Translations under genes and position numbers: made by a program
The notes under the pieces: generated by a model
Seen by the model: only the letters and a program-made list of their open reading frames with translations
What the model was told of the DNA's origin: nothing
Database searches by the model: none
NCBI GenBank assembly: GCA_033809995.1
Contig: JAPXKQ010000003.1
Coordinates: 29,330 to 93,329 of the forward strand
From: Paratissierella sp033809995
Lineage (GTDB): Bacteria; Bacillota; Clostridia; Tissierellales; Tissierellaceae
DNA: 64,000 nucleotides
Reading direction: 5' to 3'
Shown: one piece after another, positions 42,313-52,346 of the stretch
How the letters are laid out: each line of letters opens with the position of its first letter
Numbering within the stretch: position 1 is the stretch's first letter

Positions 42313-43590
42313 TTGAAAACTAAAAGTATATTTATTTTAATTTTATTGCTATTGATAAGTAGTATAGGTTTTGCTGAAGAAACGAACAAAGTTTATATTG
42401 TTCCTATCAAGGGTGAAATCAATAGAGCGACTTACAATTATTTAAAAGACGTAATGAAAGATATAAATAATGAAGATAATGTTGAAGCAATAATATTTGA
42501 AATAGATACCTATGGTGGTCTAATAAATGAAGCAGAGAAGATAAAAAATCTTATTTTATCTACTAATATACCCACCATCTCTTTTGTTAATAATAAAGCT
42601 GAATCCGCAGGTGTGCTACTAGCAATTGCAAGTGAAAAGGTGGTAATGGCGTCTAATGCTACAATAGGTTCAGCAGAGCCTAATCCAAATACCGAAAAAG
42701 TATTATCCTTATGGAGATCAATGTTGAGGGATACAGCTCAGTATAGAAATAGGAATTATCAGATAATCGAAGCAATGGCAGATAAAGATATAATAATTAA
42801 TGGAGTTACACATAAAGGTAAATTAGTCAATCTTACTTCGAAAGAATCTTTAAAATATGGAGTAGCCGACTATATTTCTGATGATTATAATGACATATTG
42901 ACATATTTCAATATCGTAAATGCTAATGTTGTACAGATGAAGGAAGGATTGTCAATAAAACTTGCAAAATATATATCCAGTCCATATATAAGTAGTATAT
43001 TATTAGCATTAGGTTTTATTGGAATGGTAGTAGAAATATTAACTCCTGGTTTTGGTATTGGTGGCACTGTTAGTATAATTGGTTTTGGTCTATATTTTGG
43101 TGGGAATATACTGGCAGGAAATTCTAATTGGACATCTTTAGCTCTATTTGCCACAGGGTTGATTCTATTGCTTATAGAGGGTTTGATACCGGGTTTTGGA
43201 TTGCCGGGTATAAGCGGAATTATTTTAGTGGTTTTAGGTACAATACTTGCTATGGATAACCTTACAAATGCAATTTTATCTGTAAGTATTTCGATAATAA
43301 TAACTACCATAGTTAGCGTTATTTTATTGAAATTGGGCTTTAGAAGCAAACTACTTGATGAAATAATATTAAAAACAAATCATAATACCCAAAAAAGTTC
43401 TATAAATTTAGGCAAAGAAGTATTATTAGGCAAAGAAGGTATTGCAGTCTCAGAACTTCGACCAACTGGTTTTATAGAAATAGATGGAGAAAGATATGAT
43501 GCACTAACCGAAGGTTACTTTTTACCTAAAGGAACCCCAGTTATAGTTGCTAAGGTTGAAGGAATTAAAATTTTTGTAAGGAGGAAATAG
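42313..43590 (+). CDS. NfeD-family membrane serine protease-like protein (YqeZ-like)
   Basis: The 425-residue protein has a signal peptide (1-22), a ClpP/SppA-like protease domain (IFEIDTYGGLINEAEKIKN, NKAESAGVLLAIASEK with the catalytic Ser), a cluster of membrane helices (about 225-345) and a C-terminal NfeD OB-fold. TTG start after GGAGGTGA. It is followed directly by floA, the standard pairing in membrane-microdomain modules. Confidence 0.9.
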   Translation: MKTKSIFILILLLLISSIGFAEETNKVYIVPIKGEINRATYNYLKDVMKDINNEDNVEAIIFEIDTYGGLINEAEKIKNLILSTNIPTISFVNNKAESAGVLLAIASEKVVMASNATIGSAEPNPNTEKVLSLWRSMLRDTAQYRNRNYQIIEAMADKDIIINGVTHKGKLVNLTSKESLKYGVADYISDDYNDILTYFNIVNANVVQMKEGLSIKLAKYISSPYISSILLALGFIGMVVEILTPGFGIGGTVSIIGFGLYFGGNILAGNSNWTSLALFATGLILLLIEGLIPGFGLPGISGIILVVLGTILAMDNLTNAILSVSISIIITTIVSVILLKLGFRSKLLDEIILKTNHNTQKSSINLGKEVLLGKEGIAVSELRPTGFIEIDGERYDALTEGYFLPKGTPVIVAKVEGIKIFVRRK

Positions 43591-43591
43591 T

Positions 43592-44578
43592 ATGGATGGA
43601 AGATTTTTATTTACAATTGGAATATCATTAATTATCATTGTTTTTATGGTGTTATTTTTCACTTTTGTACCAGTAGGGTTATGGATTACTGCGTTCTTTT
43701 CAGGTGTAAAAGTAAAAATATCAACATTGATTGGTATGAGACTTAGACGTGTAGCGCCCCACAGGATAGTAAACCCAATGATAAAAGCTACAAAAGCTGG
43801 TTTAACTCTGCACATTGACGAATTAGAGGCACACTTTTTAGCAGGAGGGAATGTAAATACACTAGTTGACGCATTGATAGCAGCTCAGAGAGCAAATATT
43901 CCTCTGGAATTTGAAAGGGCGGCAGCTATTGATCTAGCTGGAAGAAATGTTTTAGAGGCTGTACAGGTAAGCGTTAATCCAAAGGTAATAGAAACTCCTC
44001 AAATAGCAGCAGTGGCTAAAGATGGTATTGAGGTAATCGTAAAGGCTAGAGTAACTGTAAGGGCTAATATTGAAAGATTAGTTGGTGGAGCTGGAGAAGA
44101 AACAATTATCGCAAGAGTTGGAGAGGGTATTGTAACTACTGTAGGTAGTTCTAATTCTCATAAAGATGTTTTAGAAAATCCTGATAGTATATCTAAGACT
44201 GTACTTGACAAGGGCTTAGATTCAGGAACTGCTTTTGAAATTTTATCTATAGATATAGCAGATGTAGATGTAGGAAGAAATATCGGTGCTAAATTGTTAA
44301 TGGATCAAGCTGAAGCTGACAAGAGAATAGCTGAAGCCAAAGCGGAAGAAAGAAGAGCTATGGCTGTAGCTAAGGAACAAGAAATGAAAGCAGATGTTCA
44401 AGCCATGAGAGCAAAGGTAGTTGAGTCTGAATCAGAGGTTCCACTTGCGTTGGCTTCTGCTTTAAAAGAGGGTAAACTTGGAGTAATGGACTACTACAAT
44501 ATGAAAAATATCCTTGCAGATACAGATATGAGATCATCAATATCAAAGATAGCAGATGAAGATAAGAAACAAAAATAG
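43592..44578 (+). CDS. floA: Flotillin-like protein FloA
   Basis: FloA organises membrane microdomains. The 328-residue protein has an N-terminal membrane hairpin (about 5-30), RLRRVAPHRIVNPMIKATKAGL, the SPFH-like core (VKARVTVRANIERLVGGAGEETIIARVGEG can be followed through 140-175) and a C-terminal Ala/Glu-rich coiled coil (EADKRIAEAKAEERRAMAVA). It starts one base after the nfeD-type gene's stop. Confidence 0.95.
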   Translation: MDGRFLFTIGISLIIIVFMVLFFTFVPVGLWITAFFSGVKVKISTLIGMRLRRVAPHRIVNPMIKATKAGLTLHIDELEAHFLAGGNVNTLVDALIAAQRANIPLEFERAAAIDLAGRNVLEAVQVSVNPKVIETPQIAAVAKDGIEVIVKARVTVRANIERLVGGAGEETIIARVGEGIVTTVGSSNSHKDVLENPDSISKTVLDKGLDSGTAFEILSIDIADVDVGRNIGAKLLMDQAEADKRIAEAKAEERRAMAVAKEQEMKADVQAMRAKVVESESEVPLALASALKEGKLGVMDYYNMKNILADTDMRSSISKIADEDKKQK

Positions 44579-44589
44579 GATGTGATTAA

Positions 44590-45051
44590 ATGAATAATCC
44601 ACTAATTCTTCTAATTGTAGTGTTTGTAATAAATTTATTTGTAAAAAGTGCAAATGATAAAAAGAAAATAGAAGAAGCAAGAAGAAAAAGAGCCCAGCAA
44701 TTGGGTACTAAAAAATCTACAACTTTTCAAAAAGAAATTAGAAAAACTGTATCAACACTTAGAGAAGAGATTGAAAAAGAAATACAAGGGGAGAAGCAAA
44801 GAAAAGTTCTTGCTCCAAAACAAGAAAATGTATATCATTCTAAAATGGGAAGCAGTCAGTTATCCTCAATAGAAGATTTGAATCTAAAAGTTCATACCCC
44901 TAGAGAGATTAAGGTTGAGCTTCAAGAAAAATCAAATATAGAGGTTAAAAACCCAGTTATCGATGTAAAAAATGATATACTACGAGGGATTATATTTTCT
45001 GAAATTCTATCAGAACCAAAATCAATACAGAATATGAAAAGAGGCATGTAA
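44590..45051 (+). CDS. Small membrane-anchored charged protein downstream of floA
   Basis: The 153-residue protein has one N-terminal hydrophobic helix (PLILLIVVFVINLFV), then a long charged, likely coiled-coil region (IEEARRKRAQQ, RKTVSTLREEIEKEIQGE). The end is less structured. It lies 11 bp after floA and precedes yqfC, where clostridial genomes often carry an unnamed gene. A terminator overlaps its 3' end. Confidence 0.75.
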   Translation: MNNPLILLIVVFVINLFVKSANDKKKIEEARRKRAQQLGTKKSTTFQKEIRKTVSTLREEIEKEIQGEKQRKVLAPKQENVYHSKMGSSQLSSIEDLNLKVHTPREIKVELQEKSNIEVKNPVIDVKNDILRGIIFSEILSEPKSIQNMKRGM

Positions 45052-45068
45052 TATGCTTCTTTTTTTTT
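45041..45068 (+). terminator. Terminator overlapping the 3' end of the floA-linked gene
   Basis: AGAGGCAT-GTAAT-ATGCTTCT (one G-T pair) followed by eight Ts. It separates the floA unit from the yqfC unit. Confidence 0.75.
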
Positions 45069-45139
45069 GAGAAACTGCGAATTGCATTTAATGTAATAGT
45101 AGAATATATGCTGGCATATGATAGATTGGAGGGATATAT

Positions 45140-45418
45140 ATGAAAAAAAAAATGGAGGATATAAAGATAAATTTATCAGAAGCACTTGAATTGCCTTTAG
45201 ATATAACCTTAGATTTACCAAAGATTTCAATCATAGGAAATAAAGAAGTTAGTATAGTTAATCATAAAGGAATAATTGAGTATACAAATTCGATGGTTCG
45301 TATAAATTCTAAAATAGGAATTTTAAAAATAATAGGGTATGATTTAGAAATTAAAAATATACTTATGGAAGAAATACTTATAACAGGTTTTATTGAAAAA
45401 ATAGAAATATTAAGCTAG
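45140..45418 (+). CDS. yqfC: Sporulation protein YqfC
   Basis: The 92-residue protein matches YqfC in size and pattern: LELPLDITLDLPKISIIGNKEVSI can be followed at about 16-40, with a closing beta-rich GYDLEIKNILMEEILITGFI. In Bacillus the gene is expressed in the mother cell. It lies directly before yqfD. Confidence 0.88.
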   Translation: MKKKMEDIKINLSEALELPLDITLDLPKISIIGNKEVSIVNHKGIIEYTNSMVRINSKIGILKIIGYDLEIKNILMEEILITGFIEKIEILS

Positions 45419-45428
45419 GAGTGATGAT

Positions 45429-46613
45429 ATGCTAGCTATAAAAATATGGAATTATTTAAAAGGTTATGTTATTATTAGAATTGAAGGATTGTCTCTTGAA
45501 AGACTTTTAAATCTTGCACTGACAAACAATATTTATCTATGGGATGTAAAAAGGTTAAATTACTTTCAGGTTGAGGCTAATGTTAGTTTAAAGGGATTAA
45601 AAGACATTGAGGATTTAGTCAATAAATTAGGCTGCAAGTTAACAATTTTAAATAATAAGGGGCTTCCTTTTTTAATAGAAAAAATAAAGAAAAGAAAAAT
45701 GTTTGCAATTGGATTTTTATCGTGTATTTTATTGCTAATCCTTTTATCTTCCTTTATATTAAAAATTGAAGTAAACGGCTTAGAACAAACTCCGAAGGAA
45801 AAAATGTATGATTTACTTGAAAGGAACAAAGTAAATTTAGGGACCTTTAAAAGGAGTATATCAACAGAGCAACTGGAATTAGCAATACTTGATGAATTCA
45901 ATTATTTTTCATTTATAGATGTTCAGATAAAGGGAGTAAAGTTGATTATAGAAATAAAAGAAGAACCGATTCCTCCAGAAAAAGTAGATAAATCGTACCC
46001 TAGCAATATAGTGGCTAGAAAGAAGGGTGTAATAGAAAAAATAGTTGCAAGAAATGGAGTAGCAGTAGTCAAAGAAGGTCAGATAGTTCAACAAAATCAA
46101 GTACTTATTTCTGGTGTTATTGATAATGAAAATATAGATCCTTATTTGGTCCATGCAGATGGAGAAGTCCTTGCACGAACAAGATATGTAGAAACAGTTG
46201 AGGATATGGTTGTTAAAAAGGTTGAAAAAGAAACAGGAAAGGTTTTGAAACAAAGGGGAATAAAAATTAATAATACTGGGGTAAAATTTATTAAGGATAT
46301 ACCATATGAAAATTATAAAGAAATAGTTATTGAAGAAAGATTATTTGATTGGGATTTTATAGAAGTAGATTTTCCAATAAAGTTTATAACATATGAATAT
46401 AGAGAAACGACAATTACGGAAATAAAGCAAGATCCTGAATTTATTAAAAGGGCAAATCAATTGAAAGCAATAGAGAAAATAAATAAAGAACTATATGAAG
46501 GCGCTGAAATAGTAGCGAAGGAAATTAATCACTCAATAGAAAATAATATTTTAAAAACAACAGTGGTGATAGAAACCATAGAAGAAATAAGTAAACAACA
46601 GATCATAAACTAG
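45429..46613 (+). CDS. yqfD: Sporulation protein YqfD
   Basis: The 394-residue protein has an N-terminal soluble part (YVIIRIEGLSLERLLNLAL), a membrane helix (about 90-110) and a large outer domain (LVHADGEVLARTRYVETV). The YqfC-YqfD pair acts in sporulation (mother-cell genes) by family knowledge. It is 10 bp after yqfC and 11 bp before phoH. Confidence 0.92.
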   Translation: MLAIKIWNYLKGYVIIRIEGLSLERLLNLALTNNIYLWDVKRLNYFQVEANVSLKGLKDIEDLVNKLGCKLTILNNKGLPFLIEKIKKRKMFAIGFLSCILLLILLSSFILKIEVNGLEQTPKEKMYDLLERNKVNLGTFKRSISTEQLELAILDEFNYFSFIDVQIKGVKLIIEIKEEPIPPEKVDKSYPSNIVARKKGVIEKIVARNGVAVVKEGQIVQQNQVLISGVIDNENIDPYLVHADGEVLARTRYVETVEDMVVKKVEKETGKVLKQRGIKINNTGVKFIKDIPYENYKEIVIEERLFDWDFIEVDFPIKFITYEYRETTITEIKQDPEFIKRANQLKAIEKINKELYEGAEIVAKEINHSIENNILKTTVVIETIEEISKQQIIN

Positions 46614-46624
46614 GAGGTTGGAAT

Positions 46625-47596
46625 TTGACAGATATAGCTGATGAAAAAAGAATAGAAATCCATAATAATCATATTATCCGGGAGATATTTGGTGAGTTTG
46701 ATGAAAATATTGATATAATTAAGAGTAAGTTAAATCTTGACATAATAATATGTAATGGGGATATTAGATTATACGGAGATAACGAAAATGTTAATTTAGG
46801 TGAAAAGCTAATATATAATTTAATTGAGATTGTTAAAAAACAGGGAAGACTTGATAAACAGGATTTAAATTATGCTATTCAGCTAATATTAGAAGGTAAA
46901 GAGAATAAGATTAGCGAATTATTAAATCAAGTCGTATGTATAACAGCCACTGGCAAAGGTATAAAACCAAAAACTTTAGGTCAAAAACGATATTTGGATT
47001 CCATCAAGGAAAATGATATAGTATTTGGGATAGGTCCTGCAGGTACAGGAAAGACATTTTTAGCTATGGCTATGGCTGTTCAAGCCTTTAAAAACAAAGA
47101 AGTCAATAGAATTATTTTAACAAGACCAGCTGTGGAAGCAGGGGAAAATTTAGGTTTTTTACCAGGAGATTTACAAGAAAAGGTTGACCCATATTTAAGA
47201 CCAATTTATGATGCTTTATTTGAAATATTGGGATTTGAGACATATGGGAAATATGTAGAAAAAGGTCTAATTGAAGTTGCTCCTTTAGCTTATATGAGAG
47301 GAAGAACCCTTGATTCATCTTACGTCATATTAGATGAAGCTCAAAATACTACAAATGAACAAATGAAGATGTTTTTAACCCGCCTAGGATTTGGTTCTAA
47401 GGCTATAATTACTGGTGATATAACTCAAGTAGATTTACCAAAAGGTAAACAATCGGGACTTAAGACAGTGAGTAAAATATTAGAAAATATACAAGGTGTT
47501 GATTTTGTATATTTGTCAAAATATGATATTGTAAGGCATCCGTTAGTCCAAAAAATTATTGAAGCGTATGAAAAGAATGATAATAAACCCACTTAG
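46625..47596 (+). CDS. phoH: PhoH-family ATPase
   Basis: The 323-residue protein has a KH-like N-terminus and a PhoH ATPase core with Walker A GPAGTGKTFLAMAMAV, RPAVEAGENLGFLPGDLQEK, Walker B YVILDEAQNTT and TGDITQVDLP. TTG start after AGGAGG. PhoH sits with ybeY in rRNA/RNA-processing clusters. Confidence 0.93.
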   Translation: MTDIADEKRIEIHNNHIIREIFGEFDENIDIIKSKLNLDIIICNGDIRLYGDNENVNLGEKLIYNLIEIVKKQGRLDKQDLNYAIQLILEGKENKISELLNQVVCITATGKGIKPKTLGQKRYLDSIKENDIVFGIGPAGTGKTFLAMAMAVQAFKNKEVNRIILTRPAVEAGENLGFLPGDLQEKVDPYLRPIYDALFEILGFETYGKYVEKGLIEVAPLAYMRGRTLDSSYVILDEAQNTTNEQMKMFLTRLGFGSKAIITGDITQVDLPKGKQSGLKTVSKILENIQGVDFVYLSKYDIVRHPLVQKIIEAYEKNDNKPT

Positions 47597-47607
47597 GGGG
47601 AAAACCC

Positions 47608-49683
47608 ATGAAAAAAACAACAAAGACTAATGAAAAAAATTCTATAAAAGATATTATAGGTAGTAACAAAAAATTATTTATTGGGCTATTGCTTGTAATT
47701 TTTACAGCAATACTTTTTTTTATAACTATTCAAGGATATGAAGCTAAGAAAGTAGATTTAAAAATAGGAGATATAGCTAAGGACGATATAAGATCAACAA
47801 AAGAATTTATAGACGAATATTCAACAAATATTCTAAAATCTGATGTAGCAAATAAAGTAGCACCTAAATATAGAATATCACCTTCCATTCAAGTGCAAAT
47901 GAAAGATAAAATATCTACATTCTTGGATACAGTAAGGGATGTAAAGCTTCAAAATAATGTTAGTGTAAGTAAAAAGGGCGATATCTTACTAGAGAATACG
48001 AATTTAAATTTAAGTAAGGGACAAATTTTAACTGCACTTAATATGGACTTTAGGACCCTTAATGATTTTGAAAATTTAATTATTGATTTAGTAAATCAAA
48101 TGATGGGAAGAGGAATTAGAGAAGATGAATTGGAATACGAAAAGGAAAATTTAAAAGAAACTTTCAATTCATTGAGTATTACAGAAGATCAAAAATCTTT
48201 AGGACTATCATTGATTTTTGAAACCATAAAACCTAATGAAACAATTGATTATGCCGAAACTGAAAGGATTAAGCAGGAAGAAATAGATAAAGTAAAACCA
48301 GTAATTGTGAAACAAAATGATATGATAGCTCAAAAAGGAGATATAATTGACGAGCATAAATTAAGCTTAATAAAGGAATCGGGGCTCTTAAAAGAAGACA
48401 ATAAAACTCCAATAAAAACTTATTTTGGAATGGGATTCTTACTTTGCCTTTCAATTTTTTTCTTTGTATATTATATATATTTATTTAATAAGGAAATATT
48501 TTACAATAATAAGATAATTATACTTTTGTTAGTAATAACATTGACCATAATTATTTCTCATGGATTTAGTATTATATCCATATATTTAATTCCAATATCT
48601 GCAGGTTCATTATTGATAGCTATCTTAATTGAACCTAAACTTGCATTAATAAGCAATATATTTATGGTTACTTTTTTAGGTTATAATCTTAGACTTGATA
48701 CTAATATAATTTATATGTTCATTCTTAGTGGAAGTATTGGTGTATTAACCTCAACAAAACAGAATCAAAGATATAGTGTGTTGTTAAAAGGTTTGTATAT
48801 TGGTATAATCAATATTCTTGTTATTACTTCCTTTGGCTTTATACAGGATTTAAGCTTTAAAGAATTAATGATTAGAAACTTTTTTGGGATTATCAATGGT
48901 ATTTTATCAGGCATAATCACATTAGGATCACTACCCTTGTGGGAGAATGCATTTTCCGTTTTAACACCGCTGAAACTATTGGAACTATCTAATCCAAATC
49001 AACCTTTATTAAGACAGCTATTGCTTGAAGCGCCAGGTACTTATCACCATAGCTTAATGGTTGGTAATTTAAGCGAGTCAGCTGCGGAGGTCATAGGGGC
49101 AGATCCATTACTTACTAGGGTAGGTTCTTTATACCATGATATAGGTAAGATAAAGAAACCATACTATTTTAAGGAAAATCAATTTGGTATGGAAAATCCA
49201 CATGATAAACTCAATCCGATCCATAGTACACAGATTATAAAGAATCATACTATAGATGGAATAGAGATGGCAAAACACAAGAAATTACCAAAGGAAATTA
49301 TAGATATAATCGAACAACATCATGGAGATACTTTAGTTGCCTACTTTTACCATAAAGCTAAGGAAGAAGGTAGAGATGTAAAGATAGAAGACTTTAGATA
49401 TAGTGGAAAGAGACCGCAAAGTAAAGAAGCTGCATTGGTAATGCTGGCAGACTCCACTGAGGCAGCTGTAAGGTCTTTAAAAGATCCAACCAAAAAATCA
49501 ATTGAAGATATGGCATCTAAAGTAGTCAAAGGAAAATCAAATGATGGACAGTTAGATCAATGCGACATAACAAACAAAGATATTACTAATATAATAGATA
49601 CCTTTACAAATATCTTAGTTGGTATATATCATGATAGAATTGAATATCCAAATATGGAAAATGGTACAGAGGTGAAGGCTTAG
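47608..49683 (+). CDS. pgpH: 7TM-HD family cyclic-di-AMP phosphodiesterase (PgpH type)
   Basis: The 691-residue membrane protein has one N-terminal helix (about 22-42), a large extracellular 7TMR-HDED region, seven membrane helices (about 270-455) and a cytoplasmic HD domain with YHHSLMVGNLSE, SLYHDIGKIKKP, IIKNHTIDGIE and EQHHGDTLVAYFYHKA. PgpH hydrolyses c-di-AMP to pApA. It overlaps ybeY by one base. Confidence 0.93.
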   Translation: MKKTTKTNEKNSIKDIIGSNKKLFIGLLLVIFTAILFFITIQGYEAKKVDLKIGDIAKDDIRSTKEFIDEYSTNILKSDVANKVAPKYRISPSIQVQMKDKISTFLDTVRDVKLQNNVSVSKKGDILLENTNLNLSKGQILTALNMDFRTLNDFENLIIDLVNQMMGRGIREDELEYEKENLKETFNSLSITEDQKSLGLSLIFETIKPNETIDYAETERIKQEEIDKVKPVIVKQNDMIAQKGDIIDEHKLSLIKESGLLKEDNKTPIKTYFGMGFLLCLSIFFFVYYIYLFNKEIFYNNKIIILLLVITLTIIISHGFSIISIYLIPISAGSLLIAILIEPKLALISNIFMVTFLGYNLRLDTNIIYMFILSGSIGVLTSTKQNQRYSVLLKGLYIGIINILVITSFGFIQDLSFKELMIRNFFGIINGILSGIITLGSLPLWENAFSVLTPLKLLELSNPNQPLLRQLLLEAPGTYHHSLMVGNLSESAAEVIGADPLLTRVGSLYHDIGKIKKPYYFKENQFGMENPHDKLNPIHSTQIIKNHTIDGIEMAKHKKLPKEIIDIIEQHHGDTLVAYFYHKAKEEGRDVKIEDFRYSGKRPQSKEAALVMLADSTEAAVRSLKDPTKKSIEDMASKVVKGKSNDGQLDQCDITNKDITNIIDTFTNILVGIYHDRIEYPNMENGTEVKA

Positions 49684-50138
49684 TGGATGTATATATAGAT
49701 AATAGACAAGATAAGTTTGAAATAACTGAAGACACAAATAAATTAGTTGAAGCTGTAATAAGGGAATCATTAAAAGTGGAAGGTCTAACAGACAATTATG
49801 AGATAAGTGTTTCATACGTAGATAACAATGAAATAAAGGATTTAAACAGGGAATATCGTGGTATTGATAGAGAAACAGATGTATTGTCTTTCCCCATGGA
49901 TGATAGCTTCCGGGTACCTACTCCAATACTAGGGGATATCATTATCTCTATTGAAAAGGCTTATGAACAATCATTGGATTATGGGCACTCCTTAGATAGG
50001 GAAATTGCATATTTAACTGCACATAGTATGTTTCATTTAATGGGTTATGACCATATGAATGATGAAGAAAAAGAAATTATGAGAAATAAGGAAAAGTGCG
50101 TAATGAAAAATCTTAAAATATTTAAAGGTTCTTCATAG
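49683..50138 (+). CDS. ybeY: Endoribonuclease YbeY
   Basis: The 151-residue metallo-RNase has LNREYRGIDRETDVLSFP and the zinc motif AHSMFHLMGYDH. It takes part in 16S rRNA 3'-end maturation and ribosome quality control. GTG 49683 overlaps the pgpH stop (taGTG), with GAGGTGAAGG upstream. Confidence 0.95.
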   Translation: MDVYIDNRQDKFEITEDTNKLVEAVIRESLKVEGLTDNYEISVSYVDNNEIKDLNREYRGIDRETDVLSFPMDDSFRVPTPILGDIIISIEKAYEQSLDYGHSLDREIAYLTAHSMFHLMGYDHMNDEEKEIMRNKEKCVMKNLKIFKGSS

Positions 50139-50149
50139 AAGGGGTTAAT

Positions 50150-50851
50150 ATGAATAGAAGTTTAATAGAGCGTTTCAATCACGCCGTTTCAGGAATTATA
50201 ATAGCAGTTAAAACTGAAAAAAATCTTAAAATTCATTATACAATTGCACTGTTAGTCATTGTTTTAAGCCTGTTTTTTGACTTTTCGAGAACTGAGTTTT
50301 TGCTTTTACTGTTTTCGATTTCATTAGTGGTTGTAGCAGAGATGATTAATACTGCAATAGAAAGAACTGTTGATTTAATAACAAAGGATTATCATCCACT
50401 TGCTAGACTTGTAAAGGATGTTTCAGCAGGAGCAGTTTTAATCTCAGCAGTAAATTCTGTTATTGTTGGATATTTGCTATTTTTCGATAGAATAAATTTA
50501 TTTGGAGAACTATTGTTATTTAAGATTAAAAGATCTCCAATACATCGCACCTTTGTTGCATTATTGATAGTGGTACTACTTACTATAGGATTAAAGGCTA
50601 AATTCTATAGAGGTAGAGGAACTCATTTTCAAGGGGGTTTTGTAAGTGGACATTCTGCTATAGCTTTTTGCATTGCTACTATTATTTCCTTTTTAGCGGA
50701 AGATATCTTAATTAGTACATTTGCTTTAGGATTGGCGTTACTTGTTGCAGAAAGTAGAATAGAAGGTAAAATACACACTTTACTAGAAGTTGTATTGGGA
50801 GCTTTTTTGGGCATAATTGTAGGAGTTTTAGTATTTCAAGGAATAGGATAA
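50150..50851 (+). CDS. DgkA-PAP2 fusion (undecaprenol/diacylglycerol kinase plus lipid phosphatase)
   Basis: The 233-residue membrane protein joins two domains. Residues 1-120 are DgkA-like (FNHAVSGIIIAVKTEKNLKIH, AEMINTAIERTVDLIT). Residues about 140-233 are PAP2-like, with FYRGRGTHFQGGFVSGHSAIAF (including SGHS) and ESRIEGKIHTLLEVVLG (Arg and His). The kinase half should phosphorylate undecaprenol or diacylglycerol, and the phosphatase half could remove phosphate from polyprenyl phosphates. It lies between ybeY and a lipoprotein gene. Confidence 0.9.
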   Translation: MNRSLIERFNHAVSGIIIAVKTEKNLKIHYTIALLVIVLSLFFDFSRTEFLLLLFSISLVVVAEMINTAIERTVDLITKDYHPLARLVKDVSAGAVLISAVNSVIVGYLLFFDRINLFGELLLFKIKRSPIHRTFVALLIVVLLTIGLKAKFYRGRGTHFQGGFVSGHSAIAFCIATIISFLAEDILISTFALGLALLVAESRIEGKIHTLLEVVLGAFLGIIVGVLVFQGIG

Positions 50852-50862
50852 GGGGGACAAAA

Positions 50863-51918
50863 ATGAAGAGACTTTTGACAATCTTAATTATTATAATATT
50901 TGTTTTTTCTGGATGTAAAAAAGAAGTAGATGAACCTGTTATAGTGGGAACACCCCCAGTTAGCATTGATGAGGAAAATAGTAATGATGAAATTTTAAAA
51001 GATGGGGAAAAGGCACAGAAAAAAGAGGGACAACCATCTCCTTTAAGTGGTATATATGTATCAGAAGATAGAATAAATAAAAGGGTTGTTGGAGTTACGT
51101 TTGATAATCACCCAAGTGCAAGGTGGCAAGCAGGACTTAAGGATGCTGAAATTGTTTATGAATTTCCTGTTGAAGCACCCTATACTAGATATTTTGGACT
51201 TTATTTGATAAATAGTCCAGAAAGCATAGGACCTATTAGAAGCGCGAGACCTTATTTTATCACCAAAGCTCTAGAATTTGATGCTGTTTATGTTCATGTA
51301 GGAGGTAGTGAACAGGCAAAATCCGATATAAAAAGTCTTAAGATTGCAGATATTGATGGATTAACCAGCTCAAATAAAGTATTTTGGAGGAACAAAAATA
51401 AAAAAGCTCCAAATAATCTGTATTCAAGTATGGAAGTACTACGTCAAACACAAGAAGATAAAGGTTATAATTTAACTGGTAATTTTAAATCATTTAAATT
51501 CAATGAGGATGACGAAGATATTGAAGGATATAGTGGAAAGAGTATTTTAATTAACTATATGAGAAATAATACTACTATGTATACATATAATGAAGATAAT
51601 AAAGTATACCTTAGACAAAAAGATGGCAAAGACCATATAGATGAATCAGATGGTTCACAAATAGTTGCTAAAAATATAATTATCCAAGAAGTAAATACAA
51701 AAGTATTAGATAATGAAGGTAGATTGGAAGTTGACTTAATTGGTGAGGGTACTGGTAAGTTTATAACAAATGGTAAATGTATGGATATCAAATGGGTAAA
51801 AAAGAATAGAAATGAAAAGACTTATTACTATGATGCAAATGGTGAAGAAATTGTATTAAATCCTGGAGTTACATGGATTCAGGTAATAAAGAAAAATTCA
51901 GATATTGTTATTGAATAA
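50863..51918 (+). CDS. DUF3048 lipoprotein (YerB-like)
   Basis: The 351-residue protein has a lipobox signal (IIFVFSGCKKE, Cys near residue 19) and an acidic spacer. The DUF3048 part carries VVGVTFDNHPSARWQAGLKD, SPESIGPIRSARPYF and the C-terminal part with GKCMDIKWVKKNR. It should be anchored outside the membrane. The function of the family is not known. Confidence 0.9.
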   Translation: MKRLLTILIIIIFVFSGCKKEVDEPVIVGTPPVSIDEENSNDEILKDGEKAQKKEGQPSPLSGIYVSEDRINKRVVGVTFDNHPSARWQAGLKDAEIVYEFPVEAPYTRYFGLYLINSPESIGPIRSARPYFITKALEFDAVYVHVGGSEQAKSDIKSLKIADIDGLTSSNKVFWRNKNKKAPNNLYSSMEVLRQTQEDKGYNLTGNFKSFKFNEDDEDIEGYSGKSILINYMRNNTTMYTYNEDNKVYLRQKDGKDHIDESDGSQIVAKNIIIQEVNTKVLDNEGRLEVDLIGEGTGKFITNGKCMDIKWVKKNRNEKTYYYDANGEEIVLNPGVTWIQVIKKNSDIVIE

Positions 51919-51932
51919 TAGGGGGTAAAGTT

Positions 51933-52346
51933 ATGTACAAAGAATTGATTCAAAAAGCTCTAGAAGCCCAAAGATTAGCATATGTACCTTATTCAAATTT
52001 TCATGTAGGTGCTGCTATTATTACTGAAGACGATTCAATATACACAGGTTGTAACATAGAAATAGCATCATATTCACCTACTTTATGTGCTGAGAGAACA
52101 GCAATATTTAAGGCTATTTCCGAAGGGCATAAAAAGATTAAAGCAATAGCAGTAGTAGGGGATGCAAATCCCACTTTTCCATGTGGTGTCTGTAGACAAG
52201 TAATTAGAGAATTTGGTAAAGATGCTAAAATAATAATTGCCAATTCAGTAGATGATTATAAAGAGTATACATTGGATGAATTACTTCCTCATAGTTTCGG
52301 ACCAGAAGATTTAGACAACAAGGATAAGGAGAGTAAGTATGTATAA
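51933..52346 (+). CDS. cdd: Cytidine deaminase
   Basis: The 137-residue enzyme has YVPYSNFHVGAA, the catalytic CAERTAIFKAI and the zinc motif FPCGVCRQV. It deaminates cytidine to uridine in pyrimidine salvage. It overlaps era by 8 bp, a standard cdd-era pair. Confidence 0.96.
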   Translation: MYKELIQKALEAQRLAYVPYSNFHVGAAIITEDDSIYTGCNIEIASYSPTLCAERTAIFKAISEGHKKIKAIAVVGDANPTFPCGVCRQVIREFGKDAKIIIANSVDDYKEYTLDELLPHSFGPEDLDNKDKESKYV

